From Deltaproteobacteria bacterium (GTDB lineage: Bacteria > Myxococcota_A > UBA796 > UBA9615): a stretch of 37,254 nucleotides of DNA. The notes below the pieces were generated by a model. It was not told where the DNA came from and made no database searches. It was given only the letters and a program-made list of their open reading frames with translations. A program made the position numbers and the translations under genes. This document shows positions 25,518 through 33,012 of this stretch, one piece after another. The stretch covers positions 1-37,254 of the forward strand of contig JAGSHC010000030.1 of NCBI GenBank assembly GCA_023954745.1. Direction: 5' to 3'. Positions within the stretch are counted from its first letter, which is position 1, and each line of letters opens with the position of its first letter.

Positions 25518-26495
25518 CTAGAGAAGCCACTCGTCGAAGAAGTCGCCCACCGTGTTCAGGTACCCCTCGGTGGGAGTGCACGGCACATCCGACGAGGGCA
25601 CAGACGTGTCCCGGGTGGGGCAGGGCACCGAGCCGTGCTCCGCGCCCGGCACGGGGTAGAGCTGCTTCGGATCCGGCGCCGTGTCGAACAACACCTCGCT
25701 GAACTCGAACTTCACGAAGCTGTCCTCGGTCCCGTGCGCGAAGAGCTTGGGAGCGAGCACTGTGGCGATCTTGCCCTGATTGTCGAACTGCGACTCCATC
25801 ACGACGCTGCTGGAGATGCCGACGCCAATGGCGTCGTCGGTGAACGCCTGCGCCGACGCGAGGGCAGCCTCGGTGACGAGGGCCGACGGTGCGTCGCGTG
25901 TCGACAGGTCGATGGCCGCCGTGGAGCCCAGGCTCCAGCCGTAGTACCCGAGGCGGAGAACGGCAGCCGGCGGCGGGTCGTTGGGGTCCAGCGCCGGAAT
26001 CTCGCTCGCCACGCGGAACTTCACGTGGGCGAGAGCAGCCTGGGCATCGGCGTAGACGCCGAGCTCCGTGGGAGCGCCGGTCGATCGCCCGAAGCCCCGA
26101 TAGTCGATGGCGAAGACGCGGTATCCCATCCGCCACAGGATCTGGACACGGTCCCAGTAGTGGAGGAGGTTTCCTCCGTTGCCGTGGAAGTAGAGCACCG
26201 TGCGTTCCTGCCGGGCCTCGACGAACTCGGGATGGTCGGAGTGATCCGCGCAGGTGGTCCCCGTCTGATCGAGGCACTGGTGGAGCCAGACCCCCCAGAC
26301 GGTCTCCTCCTCGCCGCCTTCGACTGCGGAAGAGGGCAACTGCACCCACTCGAGGTGGGTCTCGGGCACCTCGTTGAAGGGGAGGGGCGCGTAGTCGTCG
26401 AGGGCGACGGGGTTGAACCACACCCCGTCGAGGTTGATGCAGCCAGCGCCGAGTAGTGTCGCTGCCAGGGCGAGGAGGAGGACCCCACGGTTCAT
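25518..26495 (-). CDS. Alpha/beta-hydrolase-fold lipoprotein
   Basis: This 325-residue lipoprotein has Cys19 in LLGAGC as the lipid site. The hydrolase fold is clear. The oxyanion region is HGNGGN, the nucleophile Ser lies in GYYGWSLGS, the acid is probably in HGTEDSFV, and the catalytic His is in GAEHGS. The AIDYRGFGRSTG strand matches the family of FrsA/BAAT-like esterases. The substrate is unknown. Extra cysteine pairs (for example CLDQTGTTC and CPTRDTSVPSSDVPC) fit an oxidising, periplasmic or surface site. ATG 26495 overlaps the upstream gene stop as ATGA and is preceded by GAGGAG. Confidence 0.88.
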   Translation of the reverse strand: MNRGVLLLALAATLLGAGCINLDGVWFNPVALDDYAPLPFNEVPETHLEWVQLPSSAVEGGEEETVWGVWLHQCLDQTGTTCADHSDHPEFVEARQERTVLYFHGNGGNLLHYWDRVQILWRMGYRVFAIDYRGFGRSTGAPTELGVYADAQAALAHVKFRVASEIPALDPNDPPPAAVLRLGYYGWSLGSTAAIDLSTRDAPSALVTEAALASAQAFTDDAIGVGISSSVVMESQFDNQGKIATVLAPKLFAHGTEDSFVKFEFSEVLFDTAPDPKQLYPVPGAEHGSVPCPTRDTSVPSSDVPCTPTEGYLNTVGDFFDEWLL

Positions 26496-27244
26496 GTCTC
26501 CGACTCCTCGTTGGCAGGGGAACTCTCCGGCGGCGGCTCGAGAGGGTCCTCCAGCCCGGGCTGCTCCTTCTTTCGGATCACGATGGTCACGCCGCCGAGG
26601 AAGGCGAGGGCGCCCAGCTTGCCGACCCCCACGTAGCCGACGACCGCGTCGGTGGTGTTTGCCCAGGGGCGGTGCCACTTCAGCTCCAAGCCCAGCGCGA
26701 GGTTCTTCTTCTTGCCGATGCTCAACTGCCCGCCCACATAGGGGGACAGGGTGTACGGCGACGTGTGCACCGCCTCGTCCCGGGCCGGAGCGAACATGTT
26801 GTGCATGCCGACGTACAGGAGATGGCGCTCCTGCTTGCCCAGGGCCCACGAAGCGGTGATCTGGAAGTCCATCATCGCCCAGCCGGACTTCCGGTTGATG
26901 AGGGGCGAGATGGTGAACGCACCAGACAGCCCGGGGCGCGCTCCCTTCTGGTCGAGGAAGTAGTACGAGGCGCCGAGGTCGAAGAAGACGTTGCCCTCGT
27001 TGAGGAAGGTCTCGAGGATGTGCCACCCGACGTAGACGTCCGCGCGGTCCGTGAGTCCGTACTTGTAGGTGAGGGTGGGCAGGGGCACCGGAGTGTCGGG
27101 GCTGCCGATGCCGCCGATGGGTCCCCCCACGCTGAGGTGGATCGCGTGGTTGCCTTGACCCAGAGGGCGCGCGGTGTGCGCGGTGCTGCAGCCGCTCGCA
27201 AGAGCGAGCAGTACGGCCAACGCCAGCGGCCATGTGACGCGCAT
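26492..27244 (-). CDS. Lipoprotein, probable outer-membrane beta-barrel-like protein
   Basis: This 250-residue protein has a signal ending LASGC (Cys19). The following sequence has alternating hydrophobic/polar strands rich in Gly, Tyr, Trp and Phe (such as DVYVGWHIL, NVFFDLGASYYFL, KNLALGLELKWHRP), which suggests an 8- or 10-strand barrel or a barrel-like lipoprotein. A charged, Pro/Glu-rich tail ends the chain. No named family was recognised. ATG 27244 adjoins the gloB stop with no gap, and its own stop overlaps the hydrolase start, so the three genes are translated together. Confidence 0.75.
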   Translation of the reverse strand: MRVTWPLALAVLLALASGCSTAHTARPLGQGNHAIHLSVGGPIGGIGSPDTPVPLPTLTYKYGLTDRADVYVGWHILETFLNEGNVFFDLGASYYFLDQKGARPGLSGAFTISPLINRKSGWAMMDFQITASWALGKQERHLLYVGMHNMFAPARDEAVHTSPYTLSPYVGGQLSIGKKKNLALGLELKWHRPWANTTDAVVGYVGVGKLGALAFLGGVTIVIRKKEQPGLEDPLEPPPESSPANEESET

Positions 27245-28018
27245 CTAGAAGGAGTCCTTCATGGACCGGAGGGCACCGAGCACTTCGTGGCGCGCCGCCC
27301 CTGGCGGGAGACCCGACGCCGCGCGCAGGGCGGGGGCGTCTGCGCGAAAGAACGGGTTGATGGCCTTTTCGAGTCCCACGGTGGACGGAACGGTGGGGCG
27401 CCCCTCCTCCCGGAGCGCCCTCGCCTCGTCTGCGTAGGCGACGAGCCTCTCGTTGCCGCCATCGACCGACAGGGCGAAGCGCAGGTTGCTCTCGGTGTAC
27501 TCGTGCGCGCAGTAAAGGAGCACGTCATCCCCGAGGCCCGCGAGGACCTCGTTCAAGGCGTGATCCATTTGCTTGGCCGTGCCCTCGAACAGTCGGCCGC
27601 AGCCACCCACGAACGAGGTGTCCCCCACGAACGCGCGTCCATCTGCGAAGACGTACGCGATGTGGCCCAGCGTGTGTCCGGGAACGTCCCGCACGGTGCA
27701 GGACACCCCCGCGAAGGCGAAGCTCTCCCCGTCACTGAGCGACCGGGTGAGGCCTGGAATCCGTTCGTGTTCGGCGTCGTAGACGGATCCGTACACGGCC
27801 GCCTCCGGATACCGAGCGAGCAGCTCCTCGTTCGAGCCGATGTGGTCGAAGTGGTGGTGCGTATTGAAGATGTGCGTGAGGGGCTGTCCCCGCTGCTCGA
27901 GGATGGCGAGCACCGGCGCGGCTTCAGGGGCGTCGACGACGGCCGCTACGCCCTCTCCGAGGAGAAGGTAGGCGTAGTTGTCTCGCCAGACCGGAAGCTG
28001 GGTGACTTCGTACCCCAC
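27245..28018 (-). CDS. gloB: Hydroxyacylglutathione hydrolase-like metallo-beta-lactamase-fold protein
   Basis: This 257-residue glyoxalase II-like enzyme has [10 protein letters not shown] holding the binuclear metal site (H54, H56, D58, H59). Further ligands are in [11 protein letters not shown] and [16 protein letters not shown], and [12 protein letters not shown] is diagnostic of GloB proper. It should hydrolyse S-lactoylglutathione (methylglyoxal detoxification) or a related thiol ester. The start is GTG 28018, the codon that matches the family N-terminus ([16 protein letters not shown]), though no good ribosome-binding site precedes it. It begins 7 bases after the stop of the AAKKP protein and touches the next gene, so it is inside the operon. 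No glyoxalase I is nearby. Confidence 0.9.
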   Translation of the reverse strand: MGYEVTQLPVWRDNYAYLLLGEGVAAVVDAPEAAPVLAILEQRGQPLTHIFNTHHHFDHIGSNEELLARYPEAAVYGSVYDAEHERIPGLTRSLSDGESFAFAGVSCTVRDVPGHTLGHIAYVFADGRAFVGDTSFVGGCGRLFEGTAKQMDHALNEVLAGLGDDVLLYCAHEYTESNLRFALSVDGGNERLVAYADEARALREEGRPTVPSTVGLEKAINPFFRADAPALRAASGLPPGAARHEVLGALRSMKDSF

Positions 28019-28025
28019 GCGGCGC

Positions 28026-29117
28026 CTAGGGAGGCGACGTGGGGGCGGTGCCGTCAGCGAGCCGGTCGGCCGCCCGCATGTTGCGTCGGGCCCCGACGTC
28101 GTCACCGAGGGCCACGAGCACGGCGGCTCGCTCGCGGTACACATCCGGGTTCTTGCCGTCGTGCTGGACCGCCTGGTTGAGCAGCACCAGCGCGCCTGCG
28201 TGGTCGCCGCGGGCAACCAGGACCTGCGCCTTGATCCGCTCGAAGGTGGCGTCCCCCGGAGTCTGAGCAAGAGCTGCGTCGATGTCCGTCAGGGCGCCGT
28301 TGGCGTCACCGGCGTTGAGCTTGGTGCGTGCAGACTCTGCGAGCTGGCCCGCGGGGCTCGTGGGGTCGGCAGGAGCAACGGTCGTCGTGCTCGCCGCCGC
28401 AGCCTCTGCCTCGGCGACGGCATCGGCCACGCCCTGCGCATCCGCTGGGGCGGCCTCGTCGGCTGCGTCGGCTGCGTCGGCCGGAGCCGGCTCGTCCTTC
28501 GCGGAATCCGCGGGCGCCTCGGTCTCCGAGTCCGCGGCCGCTTCGACCTCTGCGGGGGCCTCGGGGGTCTCGCCGGAGTTGCTCACGAACTTGCTGTAGA
28601 AGACGAACATGAAGAGGAGGACGACCAGGAGCACCGGGACGATGCTGATCGGGTCGAGCCCGCTCTCGTTGTCCCGCGTGTACGCCGCGGGTTGCACCGG
28701 CGTCGGACCGGCCGCCTTGCTCGGTGCCTTCGGCGCGGCAGCCACCTTCGGGGCCGTCGGTGTCTTTGCCTGGGGGTCCGTCGTGGCTCGCTCCTCGTCG
28801 GCGGAGCCGGGCTCCGCGACCTCAGCAGCGGCGGTCGGTGCGGCCTTGACCGTCTCTTCGACCTTGGCCTCCTCGGCTGGGGCGTCGTCCGCTGCCTTCT
28901 TGGCCGCGGGCTTCTTGGCTGCGGGCTTCTTGGCTGCGGGCTTCTTGGCCGCTGCCTTCTTGGCCGCAGGCTTCTTGGCCGCCGTCTTCTTGGCCGCAGG
29001 CTTCTTGGCCGCGGGCTTCTTCGCGGTCGACTTGCGCGCAGTGGTCTTCTTGGGCGTGCTGTCCGCCGCCTCGGGGGCGCCGTCGGACGGCTCGGGAACG
29101 TCAGTGGGATCGGCCAT
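28026..29117 (-). CDS. Membrane protein with N-terminal AAKKP repeat tail and C-terminal TPR-like region
   Basis: This 363-residue protein was not recognised as a known family. Residues 31-75 are nine tandem 5-residue units ([15 protein letters not shown]), like the Lys/Ala/Pro tails of AlgP and histone H1-like proteins. Next are a mixed Ala/Pro/Lys stretch, one transmembrane helix (about 158-178, [14 protein letters not shown]), a strongly acidic Ala/Glu/Asp linker, and a helical TPR-like end (about 265-363). The positive-inside rule puts the basic tail in the cytoplasm and the TPR part in the periplasm. ATG 29117 was chosen; an ATG at 29141 with GGGGGTG upstream adds eight residues and is equally possible. 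It lies 55 bases after tadC and 7 bases before gloB. Confidence 0.78.
   Translation of the reverse strand: MADPTDVPEPSDGAPEAADSTPKKTTARKSTAKKPAAKKPAAKKTAAKKPAAKKAAAKKPAAKKPAAKKPAAKKAADDAPAEEAKVEETVKAAPTAAAEVAEPGSADEERATTDPQAKTPTAPKVAAAPKAPSKAAGPTPVQPAAYTRDNESGLDPISIVPVLLVVLLFMFVFYSKFVSNSGETPEAPAEVEAAADSETEAPADSAKDEPAPADAADAADEAAPADAQGVADAVAEAEAAAASTTTVAPADPTSPAGQLAESARTKLNAGDANGALTDIDAALAQTPGDATFERIKAQVLVARGDHAGALVLLNQAVQHDGKNPDVYRERAAVLVALGDDVGARRNMRAADRLADGTAPTSPP
28893..29027 (-). repeat. Nine tandem 15-base units coding AAKKP
   Basis: The stretch is a direct tandem array of 15-base units (on the plus strand variants of CTTCTTGGCNGCNGG) coding AAKKP/T/A. The unit count is likely to change by slippage. 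Its antisense reading gives a false FLAAG repeat. Confidence 0.9.
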
Positions 29118-29148
29118 GCGCGCAATTATCCACGGGCCCATCCAAATT

Positions 29149-29168
29149 GCACCCCCAGCCTGGGGTGC
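29149..29168 (-). promoter_or_regulatory. 7-bp hairpin between tadC and the AAKKP gene
   Basis: Arms GCACCCC (29149-29155) and GGGGTGC (29162-29168) enclose six bases. It lies just after the tadC stop and 31 bases before ATG 29117. In the minus direction it is followed by AATTT, a poor U tract. It may attenuate or protect the transcript at the tad/AAKKP junction. Confidence 0.4.
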
Positions 29169-29172
29169 TGGG

Positions 29173-30009
29173 CTATCCGCCGAAGCTGCTCAGAGCGCGC
29201 ACGGCTTGCACCACCGACGACCCCAGCACGCCGATGAACGCGGCGGGGAGCATGAACACCGCCAAGGTGACCGCCACCAGCAGAGGCACTCGCTGTGCCC
29301 TGGCTTCGGCTCTGGCTGCCTCCGCCTTGCGCATGGCAATGGCCTGGCCTCGCAGGGTCTCCGTGATGGTCGTGCCGTCACGTCGGGCTTCTTCCACGGC
29401 CTCCATGAACTCGGCCAGGGCATCCACGCCCGTGCGCACGCGCAACTCTTCGATTGCTCCGATGCGAGAGCGCCCGTCGGCCCAGTCCTCAAGGGTGGTC
29501 TCGAGCTCCGCGGCCAGTGGACTCCCGTAGCGGGCGACCTGGCCGGAGGCGCGGCGCACGGCCTCCTCGAGGCCCATTCCAGCTTCGAGGCACGTGACGA
29601 TGAGGTCGATGAGGTCCGGCAGGCTTCGCTGGAGGGCGTCCTGACGCTGGGCCCCGAGGACGCGGACGTACCCTGACGGCGCCACGAACCCCAGGGCCGC
29701 GGCGAACAGGGCAAGGAAGGTGCGGCCTTCCCCCGGCAAGACGAACGGCCCAGTGAACGCGAGGACGGAGATCGCGGCGAGCAGAGCGAGGCCCACCTTC
29801 GAGCCGAAGTACCAACCACCAATGGCGTCTCCACGCATTCCGGCGCGGGCGAGGGAGAGGCGCAGCGGGTTGCTCGCCCGGTTCTTGACCGGTGCCCCAT
29901 CGGGGCTCTCGACGCGCTCCTCGGACCCGAGAGTGGAGACGAACAGGCCAATGGCGGCAGCCAGGAGCAACAGGGCGAGGATCGCGAGCAGAGTGGGGTC
30001 GTCGCTCAT
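29173..30009 (-). CDS. tadC: Type II secretion F-domain protein, TadC-like
   Basis: This 278-residue inner-membrane platform protein has an N-terminal helix (about 6-26), a pair of helices near residues 70-112 and a C-terminal helix pair. The cytoplasmic T2SSF domain includes [21 protein letters not shown] and the [17 protein letters not shown] run, which is typical of TadC/GspF. In Tad systems TadB and TadC form the membrane base driven by TadA. The strong GAGGAGG before ATG 30009 and the ATGA overlap with tadB support the start. It is the last of the three tad genes here. Confidence 0.88.
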   Translation of the reverse strand: MSDDPTLLAILALLLLAAAIGLFVSTLGSEERVESPDGAPVKNRASNPLRLSLARAGMRGDAIGGWYFGSKVGLALLAAISVLAFTGPFVLPGEGRTFLALFAAALGFVAPSGYVRVLGAQRQDALQRSLPDLIDLIVTCLEAGMGLEEAVRRASGQVARYGSPLAAELETTLEDWADGRSRIGAIEELRVRTGVDALAEFMEAVEEARRDGTTITETLRGQAIAMRKAEAARAEARAQRVPLLVAVTLAVFMLPAAFIGVLGSSVVQAVRALSSFGG

Positions 30010-30944
30010 CGAATCCTCCTCAGGAGCAGGAGCACGACGACCATGCCCACCGTCATCCACGCGCCCGCCGAGAGGTAGAGGACCTTGCCCAGGGGGTCGG
30101 CCCAGCCCTCCATGAAGTGATCTGGCTGGACGAGGGCCACCCCGAGCACTCCGAGAGGAGGCATCGCGGCCAGGATGCCCGCTGCGAGCCGGGCCTGAGC
30201 CTGCTGCGCGCGCGCCTTTTGAGCGAGGGCGATGCGCGACGACAGCGTGGTCTCGATGCGCTCGAGGAGACCCCCGAGGTCTCCTCCTGCTTCGGTGGAG
30301 AGCACCAGGGCGACGATGAGGATGCGCAGGTCCACGCTGTCGGGCACCCGGTCGGTCATCGCCTCCAGCGCCTGGCGCAGGGGCCTCCCGTCTCGCTGCT
30401 CAGCGAACGCCCGGCCGAGCTCCCTGGCCAGGGGTCCTTGAAGCTCCAAGGCGGTCTCGCGGATGGCCTGGGCTGGGCCCTGGCCGGCGTTGGCGAGTCG
30501 CGAGAGTGCGCGCAGCGCCCGAGGAAGGTCGTCCGTGATCCGTCGGGCGCGGATCCGCTTCGCGCGGAAGAGGTAGATGAAGGGTGCTGCCGCGCCCGCG
30601 AGTCCCATGAGAGCGCCCGCGAGCACCGGCGCCCCCGCGATCCAGGTGCCCACCTGGGCGGCGATCGCGAGTCCCAGCGACGCGAAGACGAACGTCGTGG
30701 CGGTCATGTGGTTCCCCGCCTGGGCCTGAAGACGCTGCAGGGCCAACATGCCCGGGAGGGTCTCGAGGACCTCCGAGAGGGACGGGTTGTTGGACAGCGG
30801 CGGCTCCCGGTCCCACTCTGGGTCCCCGTCGTGGCGAGAGCGGAGCCGCGCGTGGCCCGTCGTCTGACGCCCCGAGGCCCAGACCGCCACCTGGGCCAAC
30901 GCCAGCGCGGCGATGAACAGGACGACGAGGGCGACGGAGTTCAT
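30006..30944 (-). CDS. tadB: Type II secretion F-domain protein, TadB-like
   Basis: This 312-residue inner-membrane protein has an N-terminal helix, two mid helices (about 80-125), a cytoplasmic T2SSF domain (DDLPRALRALSRLANAGQG, VLSTEAGGDLGGLLERI) and a C-terminal helix. The order TadA-TadB-TadC and the four-base ATGA overlaps on both sides are the standard tad arrangement. ATG 30944 overlaps the tadA stop. It probably pairs with TadC as a heteromeric platform for pilus or secretion-fibre assembly. Confidence 0.88.
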   Translation of the reverse strand: MNSVALVVLFIAALALAQVAVWASGRQTTGHARLRSRHDGDPEWDREPPLSNNPSLSEVLETLPGMLALQRLQAQAGNHMTATTFVFASLGLAIAAQVGTWIAGAPVLAGALMGLAGAAAPFIYLFRAKRIRARRITDDLPRALRALSRLANAGQGPAQAIRETALELQGPLARELGRAFAEQRDGRPLRQALEAMTDRVPDSVDLRILIVALVLSTEAGGDLGGLLERIETTLSSRIALAQKARAQQAQARLAAGILAAMPPLGVLGVALVQPDHFMEGWADPLGKVLYLSAGAWMTVGMVVVLLLLRRIR

Positions 30945-32251
30945 GCGCGGGGGGGCAGCGCTTGCTGGAGCCGCCAGAGGCGGGCATCGATCTTGGTGCC
31001 TCGATGCTCCAGACGATCCATGAACGAGGGGCGCACCCCCGTGGCGACGAAGCGGTGTCCGCCCTTGCCGCCGCCGTCCTCGAACCTCAGGACGTCCTGC
31101 ATGGCGATCATCTCGCCCTGGAGCTGTCCCACCTCGCTGAGGCGGTCCACGACCCGGCGGCCATCGGGGAGGCGACGCACGTGGAGGATCGCGTCGATGG
31201 ATCGGGCGATCTGCCCGCGAATTCCGCGCTCGGTGAACGACACATCGCTCATCCCGATCATGGTGCCGAGGCGTTCGAGAGCATCCCGCGGAGTGTTCGC
31301 GTGAATGGTGGACATGGAGCCTTCGTGGCCCGTGTTCATCGCCTGGAGCATGTCCAGCGCTTCCGGCCCGCGGACCTCCCCCACGAGGATGCGGTCTGGG
31401 CGCATGCGCAGGGCGTTGCGCACCAGCATCCGGGTCGTGACCTCACCCTTCCCAAAGGCGTCAGCGAGCCGAGTCTCCAAGCGCACCACATGGGTCTGTC
31501 GAAGCCGCAGCTCGGCCGAGTCCTCGATGGTGACCACGCGCTCGCGCTCGGGCACGAACTGCGACATGGCGTTGAGCATCGTGGTCTTGCCGGCCCCCGT
31601 GCCCCCGCTCACCAGGATGTTGAGCCGGCACGAGACCATCGCTGCGAGGAGCGGCTGGAACGCCTCGGGATAGGCGCCCGCGCGGGCGAGTCCTGGCAGG
31701 TCCAGCCCCTGGTGGTGGAAGCGGCGAATCGAAATGACGATGCCGTCCAGCGCCAGCGGCGGGATGATGACGTTGAGTCGCGAACCGTCCGGCAGCCGCG
31801 CGTCGACCATGGGTCGATCCTGGGTCACGGGCCGCCCGATGCGGGCCGTCATCCACAGCGCAGTGCGCTCCAAGGCCCCCTCGCTCGGAAACACGATTCC
31901 GGTGGCGTGGAGCTGTCCGTCTTGCTCCACGTAGATCTGCGAGAGCCCATTGACGAGGATGTCCGAGACCCGCGAGTGCTGGAGAAGGCTGAGGAAGCCC
32001 CGCATCTTGATGAGGTCGTCCGCGAGCTCCGCAGCGGCGTCGTCGACGCCCTTGGGGCCGCCGAGTTGGCGCTCCACCGCTGGCGTCACCGCCTCGTCCA
32101 TCAAGCCGCGGCAGAGGCTCTGAAGCATGGGCTCGTGGTCTTCACCGATGCGGCTGAAGTCCACCTGGTCGAGCAGGCTCTCCATCACCTTTCCCACGAC
32201 CTGGGCTCGGGCGAGCATGAGGGTCTTCGCGCTGGTCGGACTCTTGGCCAT
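30941..32251 (-). CDS. tadA: Tad-type secretion/pilus assembly ATPase (CpaF/TadA family)
   Basis: This 436-residue ATPase has an N-terminal helical domain (1-95), then SDILVNGLSQIYVEQDG (N-terminal PAS-like half), Walker A SGGTGAGKTT (215-224), the Asp box around VTIEDSAELRL, Walker B RILVGEVRGPE and the His box MSTIHANTP. It would power assembly or secretion through TadB and TadC. ATG 32251 fits the family length of about 430-460. It is the first gene of an eight-gene minus-strand run and is divergent from an Asp-repeat lipoprotein across 92 bases that include a perfect hairpin. No pilin, prepilin peptidase, TadZ or secretin is near it. Confidence 0.93.
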   Translation of the reverse strand: MAKSPTSAKTLMLARAQVVGKVMESLLDQVDFSRIGEDHEPMLQSLCRGLMDEAVTPAVERQLGGPKGVDDAAAELADDLIKMRGFLSLLQHSRVSDILVNGLSQIYVEQDGQLHATGIVFPSEGALERTALWMTARIGRPVTQDRPMVDARLPDGSRLNVIIPPLALDGIVISIRRFHHQGLDLPGLARAGAYPEAFQPLLAAMVSCRLNILVSGGTGAGKTTMLNAMSQFVPERERVVTIEDSAELRLRQTHVVRLETRLADAFGKGEVTTRMLVRNALRMRPDRILVGEVRGPEALDMLQAMNTGHEGSMSTIHANTPRDALERLGTMIGMSDVSFTERGIRGQIARSIDAILHVRRLPDGRRVVDRLSEVGQLQGEMIAMQDVLRFEDGGGKGGHRFVATGVRPSFMDRLEHRGTKIDARLWRLQQALPPRA

Positions 32252-32290
32252 GGACGGAGCAGGGTACCCCGTCGAGAGGGCCGCGCGGAG

Positions 32291-32310
32291 CCGGGCACGT
32301 CGCTGCCCGG
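32291..32310. promoter_or_regulatory. 7-bp inverted repeat in the tadA / lipoprotein divergent spacer
   Basis: CCGGGCA (32291-32297) and TGCCCGG (32304-32310) are perfect arms with a six-base gap. The pair sits about 40 bases from the tadA start and 33 from the lipoprotein start. Its central place in a divergent promoter region suits an operator or a leader hairpin. Chance pairing is not excluded in such GC-rich DNA. Confidence 0.35.
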
Positions 32311-32343
32311 TGAGTCGGCGCAGGGCCTGCTGCTAGGGGCCGC

Positions 32344-32997
32344 ATGCGACGCACCCTCATGATTCTCCTCGGCCTCCTCCTCGCGACCCCCGCCTGCAGC
32401 CCGACCCTGGGCAACAGCGACGACGACGACGCCACCGACGACGACGACGCCACCGGAGACGATGACGACGCCACCGGCGACGATGACGACGCCACGGGGG
32501 ACGACGACGATGACGCCACGGGGGATGACGACGACACGCCGCCTCCGTATGTCCCCGGCATCGTGTTCTCCGGTTGGTTTGGCGAGTGTTGGGGCGAGTG
32601 CCGCTTCGACCTGTCGCTGACTCCCGAGGACAGCGTCGGTGTCTACGTCGTGAGCGGCTGGGAGAACGAGATCTACACGGAGCGTGAGGGGGTCCTCTCT
32701 GCGGACGGGCTCCAGTTGCTCGCCGAAGTGATGGAGTCCGTGGACCCCGGCTCCCTCGACCCCGTCTACGGGTGCCCCGACTGCGCGGACGGCGGAGCGC
32801 GGCAGATCACCTGGGACCTGGGCCCCGTGGCGGTGTCCACCCAATACGAGTGGGGCAACCCGCCCCCGAGTCTGAGCGACGTCGACGACGTCCTGCGCGC
32901 CTTCGAAGACGAGATCGCGACGTGCAACTACGGGGACTTGTTCCGGTCCATTCCCGACTGCGACCCGGTGCCCGGCGGCGGCCCGACGCCTGGCTGA
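32344..32997 (+). CDS. Lipoprotein/exported protein with DDDDATG acidic repeat linker
   Basis: This 217-residue protein was not recognised. It has a signal peptide with a likely lipid Cys18 (LLATPAC; the Pro at the lipobox is atypical), a 39-residue Asp/Ala/Thr/Gly repeat and a compact domain of about 145 residues. That domain has Trp/Cys pairs (FSGWFGECWGECRFDLSLT, then YGCPDCADGG) that could form disulfides. The acidic spacer would hold the domain away from the membrane surface. The repeat recalls the Asp/Ala stretch at base 2 and the Asp-rich MopE repeats. It is divergent from tadA; whether it is a tad accessory protein is open. It ends 15 bases before the convergent aminotransferase gene. 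Confidence 0.8.
   Translation: MRRTLMILLGLLLATPACSPTLGNSDDDDATDDDDATGDDDDATGDDDDATGDDDDDATGDDDDTPPPYVPGIVFSGWFGECWGECRFDLSLTPEDSVGVYVVSGWENEIYTEREGVLSADGLQLLAEVMESVDPGSLDPVYGCPDCADGGARQITWDLGPVAVSTQYEWGNPPPSLSDVDDVLRAFEDEIATCNYGDLFRSIPDCDPVPGGGPTPG
32419..32535 (+). repeat. Tandem DDDDAT/GDDDDAT coding repeat
   Basis: Five units of DDDDAT (one extended to DDDDDAT; the third to fifth preceded by Gly) plus a terminal GDDDD, 39 codons in all, nearly pure GAC/GAT with GCCAC joints. This is likely a slippage-prone linker. Confidence 0.9.
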
Positions 32998-33012
32998 CCC
33001 TCGGGTTCTCTC

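Noticed and set aside
22669-26421. 1250-codon minus-strand frame as one giant protein
   Set aside because: The upstream third is an out-of-frame reading of the hydrolase gene. An ATG with AAGGTG at 25464 and the start of the coiled-coil composition mark the real beginning.
26456-28180. 574-codon plus-strand frame
   Set aside because: Antisense to gloB and the two lipoprotein genes, which have intact catalytic motifs and coupled starts.
28893-29027. Possible CRISPR-like short repeat array
   Set aside because: Units are 15 bases, contiguous, without spacers, and code AAKKP in frame within a protein gene.
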